Positions 26,418-33,983 of a stretch of DNA of 64,000 nucleotides are shown piece by piece. Each line of letters starts with the position of its first letter. Position 1 is the stretch's first letter. The DNA is from UBA8389 sp942493385 (lineage in GTDB: Bacteria > Bacteroidota > Bacteroidia > Bacteroidales > UBA1402): NCBI GenBank assembly GCA_942493385.1, contig OW818699.1, positions 744,001-808,000 of the forward strand, read 5' to 3'. The translations under genes and the position numbers were made by a program. A model generated the notes under the pieces. The model made no database searches and had not been told where the DNA came from. It saw only the letters and a list, made by a program, of their open reading frames with translations.

Positions 26418-27864
26418 TAGCAACAGTGTTTGGAGGTCGCTGGACTGGTTGGTCTTTGCGTTGTACCTTACCCTTGCTCTGGCTGGCTGCCTGAGCATTT
26501 ATGGGGCGAGCTATGACTTTGACAATGCTGGATTCTTTAATTTTCAACAACGTTCAGGCATGCAGTTGGTCTGGCTTGGAACTTCTTTATTCTTAGGCAT
26601 TTGCATCTTATTGATAGATGCCAACAATTTCTTTTCCTGGTCATTCGTTATCTATCTGGGTATTATTGGGCTTTTAGTACTCACTATCATCTTGGGGACA
26701 GATGTGAAGGGTTCCCATTCATGGCTTGTGCTGGGACCTCTTCGAATACAACCTGCTGAATTCGCCAAATTTGCAGTTGCTCTGCTTTTGGCCAGATATA
26801 TGAGTTCATACAGTTTCAACATGAAATCGATGAAAGGTTATCTGGGTGTGGCCGGCATCATCTTGTTGCCAGTTGGTCTTATCTTTCTGCAGAATGAAAC
26901 CGGTTCGGCCTTGGTGTTCTTTTCGTTGATGCTGATGTTATACCGTGAAGGTATGCCTGGCATCATCCTGTTTGCTGTCGTTTGCATGGCGACCTTCTTT
27001 GTGGTCGGCCTTAAATATGCTGCACTGATTTTCCTTGGTGCGACGGTGGTAGGCCAGTTCGCTGTATTGTTGCTGGTTTTGATCGTGGTCATCGGCATGG
27101 TACTGATCTATCGCAGGGATGAGCAGACCACCCGTATTTTGATTTTCCTGAATGCTCCACTTTTACTCATTGGGATTCTTCTCAATGCTTTTGGTTGGTT
27201 TGTTTTCAATTTATGTTTCCTGCAAATCGGATTGTTGGTGGTTTCATTCATCTATCTGATGTTTCAAACGTTACGGTTTCACACCTCTGAATATGTTTTG
27301 ATCGGTGTTTTTGCCTTGTTCTCAGCTGGTTTTTTATATTCGACGGATTATGCCTTCAATAAAGTGTTGGAACCGCATCAACAGATTCGAATTCAGGTAT
27401 TGTTGGGCATGGAAGACGATCCCAGCGGTGCCGGTTACAATGTGAATCAGTCCAAGATTGCCATTGGTTCAGGCGGTTTCTTTGGCAAAGGCTTTCTGAA
27501 TGGTACCCAAACCAAGCTGAAGTATGTGCCTGAGCAAGATACTGACTTTATTTTCTGCACCGTAGGAGAGGAGGAAGGGTTCCTCGGCTCTGTATTCATC
27601 CTGGGTTTGTATGTGGCTTTGTTGCTACGCCTCATCACCATGGCAGAGCGTCAACGATCGGCATTTTCGAGAATATATGGGTATTGCGTGGTCAGCATCC
27701 TGTTTTTCCACGTCTTTATCAATATCGGAATGGTGCTCGGCCTTTTGCCTGTAATCGGTATTCCCTTGCCATTCATCAGTTATGGGGGCTCTTCCCTTTG
27801 GGCTTTCACCATCTTGTTGTTTATCTTTCTCCGCCTGGACGCGGATAGGTCGCAACGTCGCTAA
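26404..27864 (+). CDS. rodA: RodA, SEDS-family peptidoglycan polymerase
   Basis: The 486-residue membrane protein polymerises glycan strands together with PBP2. SEDS marks are HSWLVLGPLRIQPAEFAKFA (early loop), QNETGSALVF (with the Asp-Glu catalytic region), QDTDFIFCTVGEEEGFLG and GIPLPFISYGGSSL near the end. It is about 100 residues longer than the Escherichia coli protein; the extra part is a hydrophobic stretch of several helices (about 190-310), as seen in other Bacteroidota. Its stop overlaps that of the convergent gldH gene by four bases. Confidence 0.96.
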   Translation: MSRHDSNSVWRSLDWLVFALYLTLALAGCLSIYGASYDFDNAGFFNFQQRSGMQLVWLGTSLFLGICILLIDANNFFSWSFVIYLGIIGLLVLTIILGTDVKGSHSWLVLGPLRIQPAEFAKFAVALLLARYMSSYSFNMKSMKGYLGVAGIILLPVGLIFLQNETGSALVFFSLMLMLYREGMPGIILFAVVCMATFFVVGLKYAALIFLGATVVGQFAVLLLVLIVVIGMVLIYRRDEQTTRILIFLNAPLLLIGILLNAFGWFVFNLCFLQIGLLVVSFIYLMFQTLRFHTSEYVLIGVFALFSAGFLYSTDYAFNKVLEPHQQIRIQVLLGMEDDPSGAGYNVNQSKIAIGSGGFFGKGFLNGTQTKLKYVPEQDTDFIFCTVGEEEGFLGSVFILGLYVALLLRLITMAERQRSAFSRIYGYCVVSILFFHVFINIGMVLGLLPVIGIPLPFISYGGSSLWAFTILLFIFLRLDADRSQRR

Positions 27865-28340
27865 TCTTTTTCTGAAAACAGATGAATGCCTACATCTTCG
27901 ATGCCAGGTAACGTTTCGTCCTTAAGTCCGTGCTGGACTTCAATGCTGAACCATCTTGTCCCAAATGTCTTTTTCACATCCAAGTCAGGCAGCCGTTGAG
28001 TCAGGCTGTAAATGGAACCCCAGCCTGATCCAAGCCAACGGCCGCTTGGCTCAGAGAGCTTCCAGTTGATGGAATCCAATCGGTTGGTTCCGTCGGAGGT
28101 TCTGGTTCGGATGTACATCCATAAGTTTTGATATGGAAAAAGATTGGAATGTCGAATATTCACCTCGAAACAAATTTTTTCGGGAACGTCGTCACGAATA
28201 CTATCCTGAAAGTAGAGGGTTTCGTTCAAGTCCCAACCCTTTGCCGGAATGGTTTCCGAATGGTTGTAGTGGCTGTTTACCTGACACGACAGGAAAGCAA
28301 CACCGATGAGGCAAAGTGCTGGAAGAAAAGAGCGGAACAT
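27861..28340 (-). CDS. gldH: GldH-family lipoprotein
   Basis: The 159-residue lipoprotein has the lipobox VAFLSC with Cys19. The mature part contains the family pattern ICFEVNIRHSNLFPYQNLWMYIRT ... DSINWKLSEPSGRWLGSGWGSIYS, a single beta-domain. GldH was named in gliding Flavobacterium but is widespread in non-gliding Bacteroidales, so gliding cannot be inferred. The start codon shares one base with the stop of the ricT-like gene (TGATG), which suggests translational coupling. The gene ends inside the end of rodA. Confidence 0.88.
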   Translation of the reverse strand: MFRSFLPALCLIGVAFLSCQVNSHYNHSETIPAKGWDLNETLYFQDSIRDDVPEKICFEVNIRHSNLFPYQNLWMYIRTRTSDGTNRLDSINWKLSEPSGRWLGSGWGSIYSLTQRLPDLDVKKTFGTRWFSIEVQHGLKDETLPGIEDVGIHLFSEKD

Positions 28341-29758
28341 CAGGGATTGTTTTCAGGGTTGTTGGAACCTGGCTTTTGTGGTTTCTCAAATCGTGTGCCA
28401 GTTGGAGGATTACCCTTTCTGTCCCTATTTTTGTTTGGGTTTGGATTTCGATTCGGATTCGGATTTGGGCGGTTCTGCGCGTCTTTTTCAGAATGGAGGC
28501 CTGGTTCTCTCTCTGTTCTTGGGCGGTCAGGACGCCGATCTCCCTCGCGACGTTTTTCTCCGTTCGGTCGTTCAAAGTTTGGCCGAACCGGATGATCGGT
28601 TTTTTCTCCATTTCCGGTGAAACGCTCGCCTGACTGTCCTTCTGGCCGGGGTCCGTGGTTGTGCTCGCGGTTCTTGTTCTTGTTCGGCTTCTTTGATTTG
28701 TCGAAACGATTGAGGGCATCCTGTCCAAGAATATCACCGAATTCACTTTTTACGGGTTCCTTTTCCACCTCTTCAGCCATGCTGTCCACACGAATCCCTT
28801 TTTTATTGAGGGCAATGATTTGTTTGGCGCGTTCCACGGGGATGGTCACGGCATTGGCTAGAAAATCCTTGCTGGTGGAATAGATGATGGTCCGTTTGAA
28901 ACAATCGGCTTTGAACAGGTAATAACTGCAGTCTTTGGTGTCAAGTATGATGTCTTTGGCTGGAATATCGCGTTGAGCCTCGGCGTACATATCCGTTTCG
29001 TAATTTAGGCAGCACTTCAGTTTGGCACATTGTCCGGCAAGTTTCTGCGGATTCAGCGACAAGTCCTGATAGCGGGCGGCGCTTGTGGAAACGGAAACGA
29101 AGCTGGTCATCCAGGAGGAGCAGCAAAGCTCTCTTCCACAGGGGCCAACGCCTCCAATTCGTCCGGCTTCCTGTCGGGCTCCGATCTGTTTCATCTCGAT
29201 GCGCACCCTAAAGGTTTCAGCCAAAACTTTGATGAGTTGGCGGAAGTCGACGCGATCGTCGGCAATGTAATAGAAAATGGCTTTGTTGCCATCTCCCTGG
29301 TATTCTACATCGCCGATCTTCATGTTCAGCTTGAGTTCTTCGGCAATTTTGCGCGAGCGAAGCATGGTGTCGTGTTCCAGAGCCTTGGATTCTTCGTACT
29401 TTTCCAGATCCACTGGCCTGGCCTTGCGATATACGCGGCGTATTTCCTGACTGTCCACCCGGAAGTTGTTTTTTTTCATTTGCTTCAATACCAGGGCGCC
29501 CATCAAGGTGACTTCACCGATGTCGTGTCCTGGGCTTGATTCGACGGCAACGATATCGCCTTTTTCGATGGGGACCTTGTTGCTGTTCAGAAAGTAACTT
29601 TTACGGGTATTCTTGAATTGCACTTCCACCCAATCGGTCAATTCCTGGGCCTGCGGTAAATCGCAAAGCCAGTCGAAGGTGTTGAGTTTTTTTATTTTGA
29701 GTCCGCTGCAGCCTTTGCTTTTCATGCAGCCGCCGGACAAGTTGAGTCTGTATTCCAT
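28340..29758 (-). CDS. PSP1-domain protein, RicT/YaaT-like, with long basic low-complexity tail
   Basis: The first 350 residues are a PSP1/YaaT domain with conserved cysteines in GPCGRELCCSSWM and QCAKLKCCLNYE. In Bacillus the counterpart (RicT) is part of an iron-sulfur complex that aids RNA maturation by RNase Y. The last 110 or so residues are unlike the family core: Pro, Asn, Arg, Gly and Lys make up most of it, with NPNPNRNPNPNKNR and many RR/RP pairs, suggesting a disordered RNA-binding tail. The ATG at 29758 is chosen because the in-frame start upstream at 29782 is TTG. The order holB then ricT is kept in Firmicutes too, which supports the identity. Confidence 0.88.
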   Translation of the reverse strand: MEYRLNLSGGCMKSKGCSGLKIKKLNTFDWLCDLPQAQELTDWVEVQFKNTRKSYFLNSNKVPIEKGDIVAVESSPGHDIGEVTLMGALVLKQMKKNNFRVDSQEIRRVYRKARPVDLEKYEESKALEHDTMLRSRKIAEELKLNMKIGDVEYQGDGNKAIFYYIADDRVDFRQLIKVLAETFRVRIEMKQIGARQEAGRIGGVGPCGRELCCSSWMTSFVSVSTSAARYQDLSLNPQKLAGQCAKLKCCLNYETDMYAEAQRDIPAKDIILDTKDCSYYLFKADCFKRTIIYSTSKDFLANAVTIPVERAKQIIALNKKGIRVDSMAEEVEKEPVKSEFGDILGQDALNRFDKSKKPNKNKNREHNHGPRPEGQSGERFTGNGEKTDHPVRPNFERPNGEKRREGDRRPDRPRTEREPGLHSEKDAQNRPNPNPNRNPNPNKNRDRKGNPPTGTRFEKPQKPGSNNPENNP

Positions 29759-29812
29759 TGTTTTATCTTGTAACAAGGTCAAAATTAGGCGAAAAAGCCG
29801 AACGATGCAAAT

Positions 29813-30976
29813 CTATTTTTTGAAGAGCATGATGGATTTCAGCGCCAGGTCAAAGAATACCAGTTTGGCATTCACGTTTTGTTCGATGTGCCGTTCGGCC
29901 AATTCCAGTTCCTCCATAAAGGCCACGATGTTTTTGTGGTTGATGAAGGGGGCGAATTTGGCGGAAAACGTTTGTTCGGCAGGTGCCAGGTAATTCAGTT
30001 CAGGTCGTTGCACGTTCATGACAAAATTCTCCCGCACCAGCCTTTGGGCATAATTCAGGTATTTTTTGCTTTGTTCGCGGCCAATCTTGGACATTTCCTC
30101 CGACCAGAGTTTCATGTCTTTGAGGCTCCGTTGCTTTTCAAGTTTCTTTTCGGCGGAGAAATTGGCGATGGTGTAAGCACCGCGCATGCAACGGGTGAAT
30201 TGTTGCAGAAACAAATTGTTTTCCTCGCTGGAATCGATGTAATCCAAGGCTTTCAGCCAGCTTCCATTTGCCAGGTGGATGCAAGCGTCCAATTCGGATC
30301 CGTTCAGACTGAAATTGGCTGTAACTGCAGCTCTTAAAGCATCCGGCTCGATGCCTTTCACCCAAATGCGTTGTGCACGGGAAAGGATGGTAGTCAGCAG
30401 CTGCTCGCTATTTTCTGAAACCAAAAGAAAAATCGTATTTGCAGGCGGCTCTTCGAGGATTTTTAAAAGTCGGTTGGCGCAAACGTCACCCATTTTCTCT
30501 GGCAGCCAGATGATCATCACTTTGTATTCCGATTCAAAAGCCTTGAAGCTGAGTTTACGTAGGATTTCATCTCCTTCGTCTCCGTAAATAACGCCCTGAG
30601 CATTTCCTGCCTTGATGAATTCCATCCAGCTGTTGTAACCAAAGTAGGTGTTGGCCGAAATGAACGTACGCCATTGTGGTAAGAATTCATCACTGACGCT
30701 TTTTTTCCCCGAACTGGTCTTGAAAATTGGGAACACAAAATGGGTGTCGGGATGGATGTACTTGTTGAATTTGTGACAGGAGGGGCATTCTCCACAGGAA
30801 TCCTGTTCTCCTCGGTTCGTGCAATGTATGTATCGCGTATAAGCCAACGCCAACTGCAACGCACCGGTGCCTTCCATTCCGGCAAAGAGTTGTGCATGTG
30901 GAATGCGTCCTTCTTTTACCGATTGCAGCAGCCGTTCCTTGGTTTTTTGTTGTCCGATTATATCGCGAAAAAACAT
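29813..30976 (-). CDS. holB: DNA polymerase III subunit delta prime
   Basis: The 387-residue clamp-loader subunit starts MFFRDIIGQQKTKERLLQSV with PHAQLFAG. The P-loop is degenerate (GMEGTGALQLA has no GKT/S), as usual for the non-ATP-binding delta prime. Zinc cysteines stand in CGECPSCHKF. MLLKILEEPPANTIFLL-type sequence (here NRLLKILEEPPANT) and ILSRAQRI mark sensor regions. Its promoter has TATCTTTG at 31002-31009. The ricT-like gene follows after 54 bases. Confidence 0.95.
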   Translation of the reverse strand: MFFRDIIGQQKTKERLLQSVKEGRIPHAQLFAGMEGTGALQLALAYTRYIHCTNRGEQDSCGECPSCHKFNKYIHPDTHFVFPIFKTSSGKKSVSDEFLPQWRTFISANTYFGYNSWMEFIKAGNAQGVIYGDEGDEILRKLSFKAFESEYKVMIIWLPEKMGDVCANRLLKILEEPPANTIFLLVSENSEQLLTTILSRAQRIWVKGIEPDALRAAVTANFSLNGSELDACIHLANGSWLKALDYIDSSEENNLFLQQFTRCMRGAYTIANFSAEKKLEKQRSLKDMKLWSEEMSKIGREQSKKYLNYAQRLVRENFVMNVQRPELNYLAPAEQTFSAKFAPFINHKNIVAFMEELELAERHIEQNVNAKLVFFDLALKSIMLFKK

Positions 30977-31001
30977 GTTTTGCTTTTTTTAAAAATCCAA
31001 A

Positions 31002-31009
31002 CAAAGATA
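31002..31009 (-). promoter_or_regulatory. -7 element TATCTTTG of holB
   Basis: On the minus strand TATCTTTG matches TAnnTTTG exactly. A start near 30995 gives a leader of about 19 bases to the ATG at 30976. No -33 TTTG is seen at the right distance. Confidence 0.5.
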
Positions 31010-31020
31010 AAAAAAATAAG

Positions 31021-31028
31021 TACATTTG
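31021..31028 (+). promoter_or_regulatory. -7 element TACATTTG of tRNA-Ser
   Basis: TACATTTGCACGCC, an exact TAnnTTTG match followed by GC, ends ten bases before the first tRNA base. It lies back to back with the holB -7 element, 11 bases away. Confidence 0.6.
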
Positions 31029-31037
31029 CACGCCATT

Positions 31038-31124
31038 GGAGAGTTGGCAGAGTGGTCGATCGTGGCAGACTCGAAATCTGTTGTACCGCTTGCGGTACCG
31101 GGGGTTCGAATCCCTCACTCTCCG
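31038..31124 (+). tRNA. tRNA-Ser with anticodon CGA
   Basis: The 87-base tRNA folds with acceptor GGAGAGT/ACTCTCC and anticodon loop CTCGAAA (anticodon CGA, reading UCG). A long variable arm (TACCGC-ttGCGGTA) makes it class II, and a T-loop TTCGAAT follows. The discriminator is G, as in serine tRNAs. CCA is not encoded: the next bases are CAA. A cloverleaf-forming palindrome begins two bases after it. Confidence 0.95.
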
Positions 31125-31125
31125 C

Positions 31126-31261
31126 AAGAAAATTTCAGGACAAAGCGAGCTTGCTCGCCCTGAAAAGAAGAAAAAGGACGTCGTCAAGCTTGCTTGAACG
31201 AAAGTCCTTTTTCTTCTTTTCAGGCAATTCCGAAGGAATTGTTTTGTCCTGAAATTTTCTT
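31126..31261. repeat. Cloverleaf-forming nested palindrome after tRNA-Ser
   Basis: A perfect 19-bp outer stem joins 31126-31144 to 31243-31261. Inside it are three arms. The left arm is GCGAGC-TT-GCTCGC (31145-31158). The middle arm is a perfect 21-bp stem (31159-31179 with 31204-31224) capped by TCAAGC-TT-GCTTGA (31184-31197). The right arm is CAATTCC-GAA-GGAATTG (31225-31241). All stems are without mismatches. Either DNA strand or an RNA could fold this way. No reading frame of note covers it. It could be a mobile intergenic repeat, a structured RNA or an elaborate terminator of the tRNA transcript; the sequence alone does not decide. Confidence 0.9.
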
Positions 31262-31274
31262 TAGCACCCCCTCT

Positions 31275-31488
31275 GGGATCGCGGCGCGCAGCGACGCAAT
31301 CCCAATCATTTTCAATCTCGTTCAGTGCAGCAAGCTGCTGCACTGAGGAAAAATAGTTCAGTCCAACAACCTGTTAGACTGAAATCATCTATCTACTCCG
31401 TGCTTTGGAGGCATCATGTTTTGTTACATGTTAAAGCAAAGCAAGAGAGCCTCTCAAAGCATTCACTTATGAGACACCCTCTTTGCTT
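31275..31488. repeat. Cluster of further palindromes in the same gene-free stretch
   Basis: Four more inverted repeats follow the cloverleaf. 31275-31303 pairs GGGATCGCG with CGCAATCCC (one mismatch). 31322-31346 is TCAGTGCAGCA-AGC-TGCTGCACTGA, a perfect 11-bp stem. 31357-31383 pairs TTCAGTCCAACA with TGTTAGACTGAA (one mismatch, 3-base loop). 31401-31461 pairs TGCTTTGGAGGC with GCCTCTCAAAGCA (one bulge) and encloses CATGT-tttgtt-ACATG (31415-31430). AAGCAAAG at 31434-31441 can also pair with CTTTGCTT at 31481-31488. The 379 bases between tRNA-Ser and the next gene hold no supported gene. Confidence 0.8.
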
Positions 31489-31503
31489 AAGAGCCAATAT
31501 TTT

Positions 31504-32802
31504 CTATTCCCCCACCAACCTAAACCTTACCAACCGCATCGGGATGCCCTTGGCTCCCTTGGCATTCTGCAGACTATACAAGTAACCGTTCCTGAACACC
31601 ATCCGTGAAGGATTGATGATGAGGTCGTAATCCTCACAAACGAACTTGCTTTCGCAGACGAAACCGCCGCCGTTACTATAGACCCAAACATGGAACAGGT
31701 TGGCATCTTTTTCTTTAGGGTACTCGAAATAGAGCAAATTGCCTTCTGAATCCTTGATAACGGTTGACAAGCAGGGTCTAGGAATCGTTTTCGAAATACG
31801 ACCCAAGTCTTCTTGCATTTCTTTTAGGAATTTCGCCTTGACTTCGGCAACTTCCTCGTCGGTATTTGTATTTCTGACCTTGCCAAACTTCATATTTTTC
31901 ACATGTTCGATTTCTTCCAACAGTTGTTTTTTCTGTTCTTCGATGGAAACAGGCTCTCTGGTCCAACCCAATCGTTTCTTGGCTAGTAGCTTGCCACTTA
32001 GGTCATATTCCCACAATTCACCGTTGTCAGGGAAGGCCAGCAAAATCTTGTTGCCGCTGCTTGCAATGACTGGAGACATATATCGGTTGGTGGTCCCTTC
32101 AAAATCAACCCCGTAACCAATAGCTCCTCCCGTCTTGAAATGATATCCATATTGAAAGATCTGCCTTTCTGAGGCGCTGCTTTCAAACATTGCTTTGGTT
32201 CCTTCGCCCTTGTGTTCCCAAATAATCGTTTCCTCATTGGTGGCAGGGTTCACGATTTCTACAAAATACCGGATAGCATCTTCGTTGTAAGAAGTTCCCG
32301 TCATTACCAACTTATTGTTAGGCAGTCCGATGATTTGATTGGATGTGAAGTTCAACTTCAACGTCTTCTGCCATTTCCCATTGAAATCCGTCAGGTACAT
32401 ATTGCCCGGATTGTCTATACCATAATACAACGTGTTGCCGTAAAGAACGCCAAGCGCCGGTTCCGTTTTCTTGAAAACTTTGCCCGAAGTGCTTTTCAGG
32501 TTGAACTCGCCAGCGAACTTGCCTTGCGGATTGAACTTGGTATAGAAGTTGCGATAGGTATTGTTGACAATGACGGAGCCGTCTGGCAGCAGAACCAGCG
32601 ATTTTCGGGCTCCGACATTGCGGCTACCCATGGAATCTGTATAGGCACGGAAAACGAAGTTCCAATCGTTCCCTTGTGCAAACGTTTTGTCGGCAACCAA
32701 ACGAATGGTACCTTTTTTATACAGTTCAACCAATTTTTGTGCGGAAACCGGCAAAGCGGCCATAAGAGAAATGCATAGCAGAACAATCAGATATTTTTTC
32801 AT
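31504..32802 (-). CDS. Secreted beta-propeller-like protein of unknown function
   Basis: The 432-residue protein has a signal peptide (MKKYLIVLLCISLMAALPVSA). The mature part has repeated strands such as SLVLLPDGSVIVNNTYR, KTLKLNFTSNQIIGLPNNKLVMTG and NKILLAFPDNGELWEYDLSGKLL, the pattern of a six-bladed propeller of NHL or 6-bladed type. No catalytic motif was seen. A charged helical insert with KKQLLEEIEHVKNMKFGKV lies around residues 285-340. It is the last gene after an ECF sigma and anti-sigma pair (23 bases apart), so it may be a target or a sensor of that system; the role is unknown. Confidence 0.75.
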   Translation of the reverse strand: MKKYLIVLLCISLMAALPVSAQKLVELYKKGTIRLVADKTFAQGNDWNFVFRAYTDSMGSRNVGARKSLVLLPDGSVIVNNTYRNFYTKFNPQGKFAGEFNLKSTSGKVFKKTEPALGVLYGNTLYYGIDNPGNMYLTDFNGKWQKTLKLNFTSNQIIGLPNNKLVMTGTSYNEDAIRYFVEIVNPATNEETIIWEHKGEGTKAMFESSASERQIFQYGYHFKTGGAIGYGVDFEGTTNRYMSPVIASSGNKILLAFPDNGELWEYDLSGKLLAKKRLGWTREPVSIEEQKKQLLEEIEHVKNMKFGKVRNTNTDEEVAEVKAKFLKEMQEDLGRISKTIPRPCLSTVIKDSEGNLLYFEYPKEKDANLFHVWVYSNGGGFVCESKFVCEDYDLIINPSRMVFRNGYLYSLQNAKGAKGIPMRLVRFRLVGE

Positions 32803-32825
32803 TGTTGTTGATTTTAAGATGGTTA

Positions 32826-33308
32826 CTACATGTAAGTGACATTCCCTGATTCATCGATGAGGGTCATTACCGTTTCCTGTTCTGAATAGGGACTGTTTGC
32901 ATCCACTTCGACGATTTCGCGCTGCATACGGATCATGTCCTGATTCTCGCCCCTGCAAACCAAGGGTTTATACAAGAAAACCATTCCGAGAAGGCAGGCA
33001 GCCGAAAGGCCGATGGTCCAACGTTTCAGCAACGGACGCTTTACGCGCGGTTCGTCCATTGCTTCAACGGCTGGTACGTTGACGGATAACTTGCCGTTTA
33101 TGTTCGAAGGAAGCGGAGGAATGACCGCATCCGCATTGGAAGAGCTGCTCAACAACCGTTTGATGCATTCTGCTCGCCCCTGCAGTTGGGTGAGACGATA
33201 CGTACAAAGGTCACAGTTTTTCAAATGCGTTTCCACGCCGGTTTTTTCATCCGTGGAAACCTCGCCGTCGAGGTATTTTTGCAATATGTCGGTGTCAATA
33301 CATTTCAT
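32826..33308 (-). CDS. Anti-sigma factor with zinc-binding HC2 motif
   Basis: The 160-residue protein has the ZAS motif His28-x3-Cys32-x2-Cys35 (HLKNCDLC) in its N-terminal cytoplasmic part, one membrane helix (WTIGLSAACLLGMVFLYKPL) and a short periplasmic tail. It should hold the ECF sigma factor encoded just upstream. The start overlaps the sigma gene by 14 bases, which ties their translation together. The periplasmic tail of about 45 residues is short for a sensory domain. Confidence 0.88.
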   Translation of the reverse strand: MKCIDTDILQKYLDGEVSTDEKTGVETHLKNCDLCTYRLTQLQGRAECIKRLLSSSSNADAVIPPLPSNINGKLSVNVPAVEAMDEPRVKRPLLKRWTIGLSAACLLGMVFLYKPLVCRGENQDMIRMQREIVEVDANSPYSEQETVMTLIDESGNVTYM

Positions 33309-33780
33309 AGGACAGTGATTTTAAATGTTCTTCCATTTTTTCAAGCGATCTGGCCAGCGTTTTACCTACCGATGTGAACCGAATGCCGGTGGTGTCTGAT
33401 ATTTCCTTATAGCTGAACCCTTCGCTGTAGAGCACCAGGAGTGCCCGTTCTGTCGGTTTCAACTTAGATAGCGCTTGTTGTACAAAGCGCTCCTTTTCTG
33501 CTCGTTCGGGAAGGTGGTCCTCAATAGGTACGTCCTTGAGCTCATCCAGGGGCCGGTAGCATTTCTGTCGGTTCAGGTGGTCGGTGCACTTGTTGATCGT
33601 GACACGGTAAAGCCAAGTGTTCAGATATAGAAGGGCTTGACCACCTACCAACTTTTCGTACAATGCCGTGAAAACCTCCTGCACGATGTCGGCAGCGCTC
33701 TCCCTATCATCCACCATGCGGATGGCCAGCCGGTGAAGCTTGGCATGGTTTTCGGCATAGATGTCTTCGAAGGTTTTCAA
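33295..33780 (-). CDS. ECF-family RNA polymerase sigma factor
   Basis: The 161-residue sigma factor has region 2 (IRMVDDRESAADIVQEVFTALYE, then NTWLYRVTINKCTDHL) and region 4 with helix-turn-helix GFSYKEISDTTGIRFTSVGKTLARSLEKM. It heads a three-gene operon with an anti-sigma factor and a secreted propeller protein. No TonB receptor gene is adjacent, unlike FecI-type systems. A short palindrome TTTGT-G-ACAAA lies at 33824-33834 upstream and may belong to its promoter. Confidence 0.95.
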   Translation of the reverse strand: MKTFEDIYAENHAKLHRLAIRMVDDRESAADIVQEVFTALYEKLVGGQALLYLNTWLYRVTINKCTDHLNRQKCYRPLDELKDVPIEDHLPERAEKERFVQQALSKLKPTERALLVLYSEGFSYKEISDTTGIRFTSVGKTLARSLEKMEEHLKSLSYEMY

Positions 33781-33983
33781 TCGGATGGTGTTGTTTTATG
33801 CATTAGTCTTTAAAGGAGGACCTTTTGTGACAAAGCAAGTCGTTTTTTTTGAACTTGACAATGTAGTAATATGTCACTAAAAAACACTCCACTTGTATTG
33901 TAATAAAAAAGAAGGTCGTATTTTTAAAACCTAAAGAACATAAAACCAGTGATGTGCAAGTACATAAATAAAACAAACGCTTT

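Noticed and set aside
27861..28340. Evidence for gliding motility from gldH
   Set aside because: GldH is widespread in non-gliding Bacteroidales, so the gene alone does not show motility.
31126..31261. Simple terminator of the tRNA gene
   Set aside because: Three separate perfect arms and a length of 136 bases go well beyond a terminator, although ending the tRNA transcript could be one of its effects.
31125..31503. Integron attC sites or a CRISPR array in the palindrome tract
   Set aside because: No regular direct repeats and spacers, no integrase, no cas genes, and the stems lack the core sites of attC.
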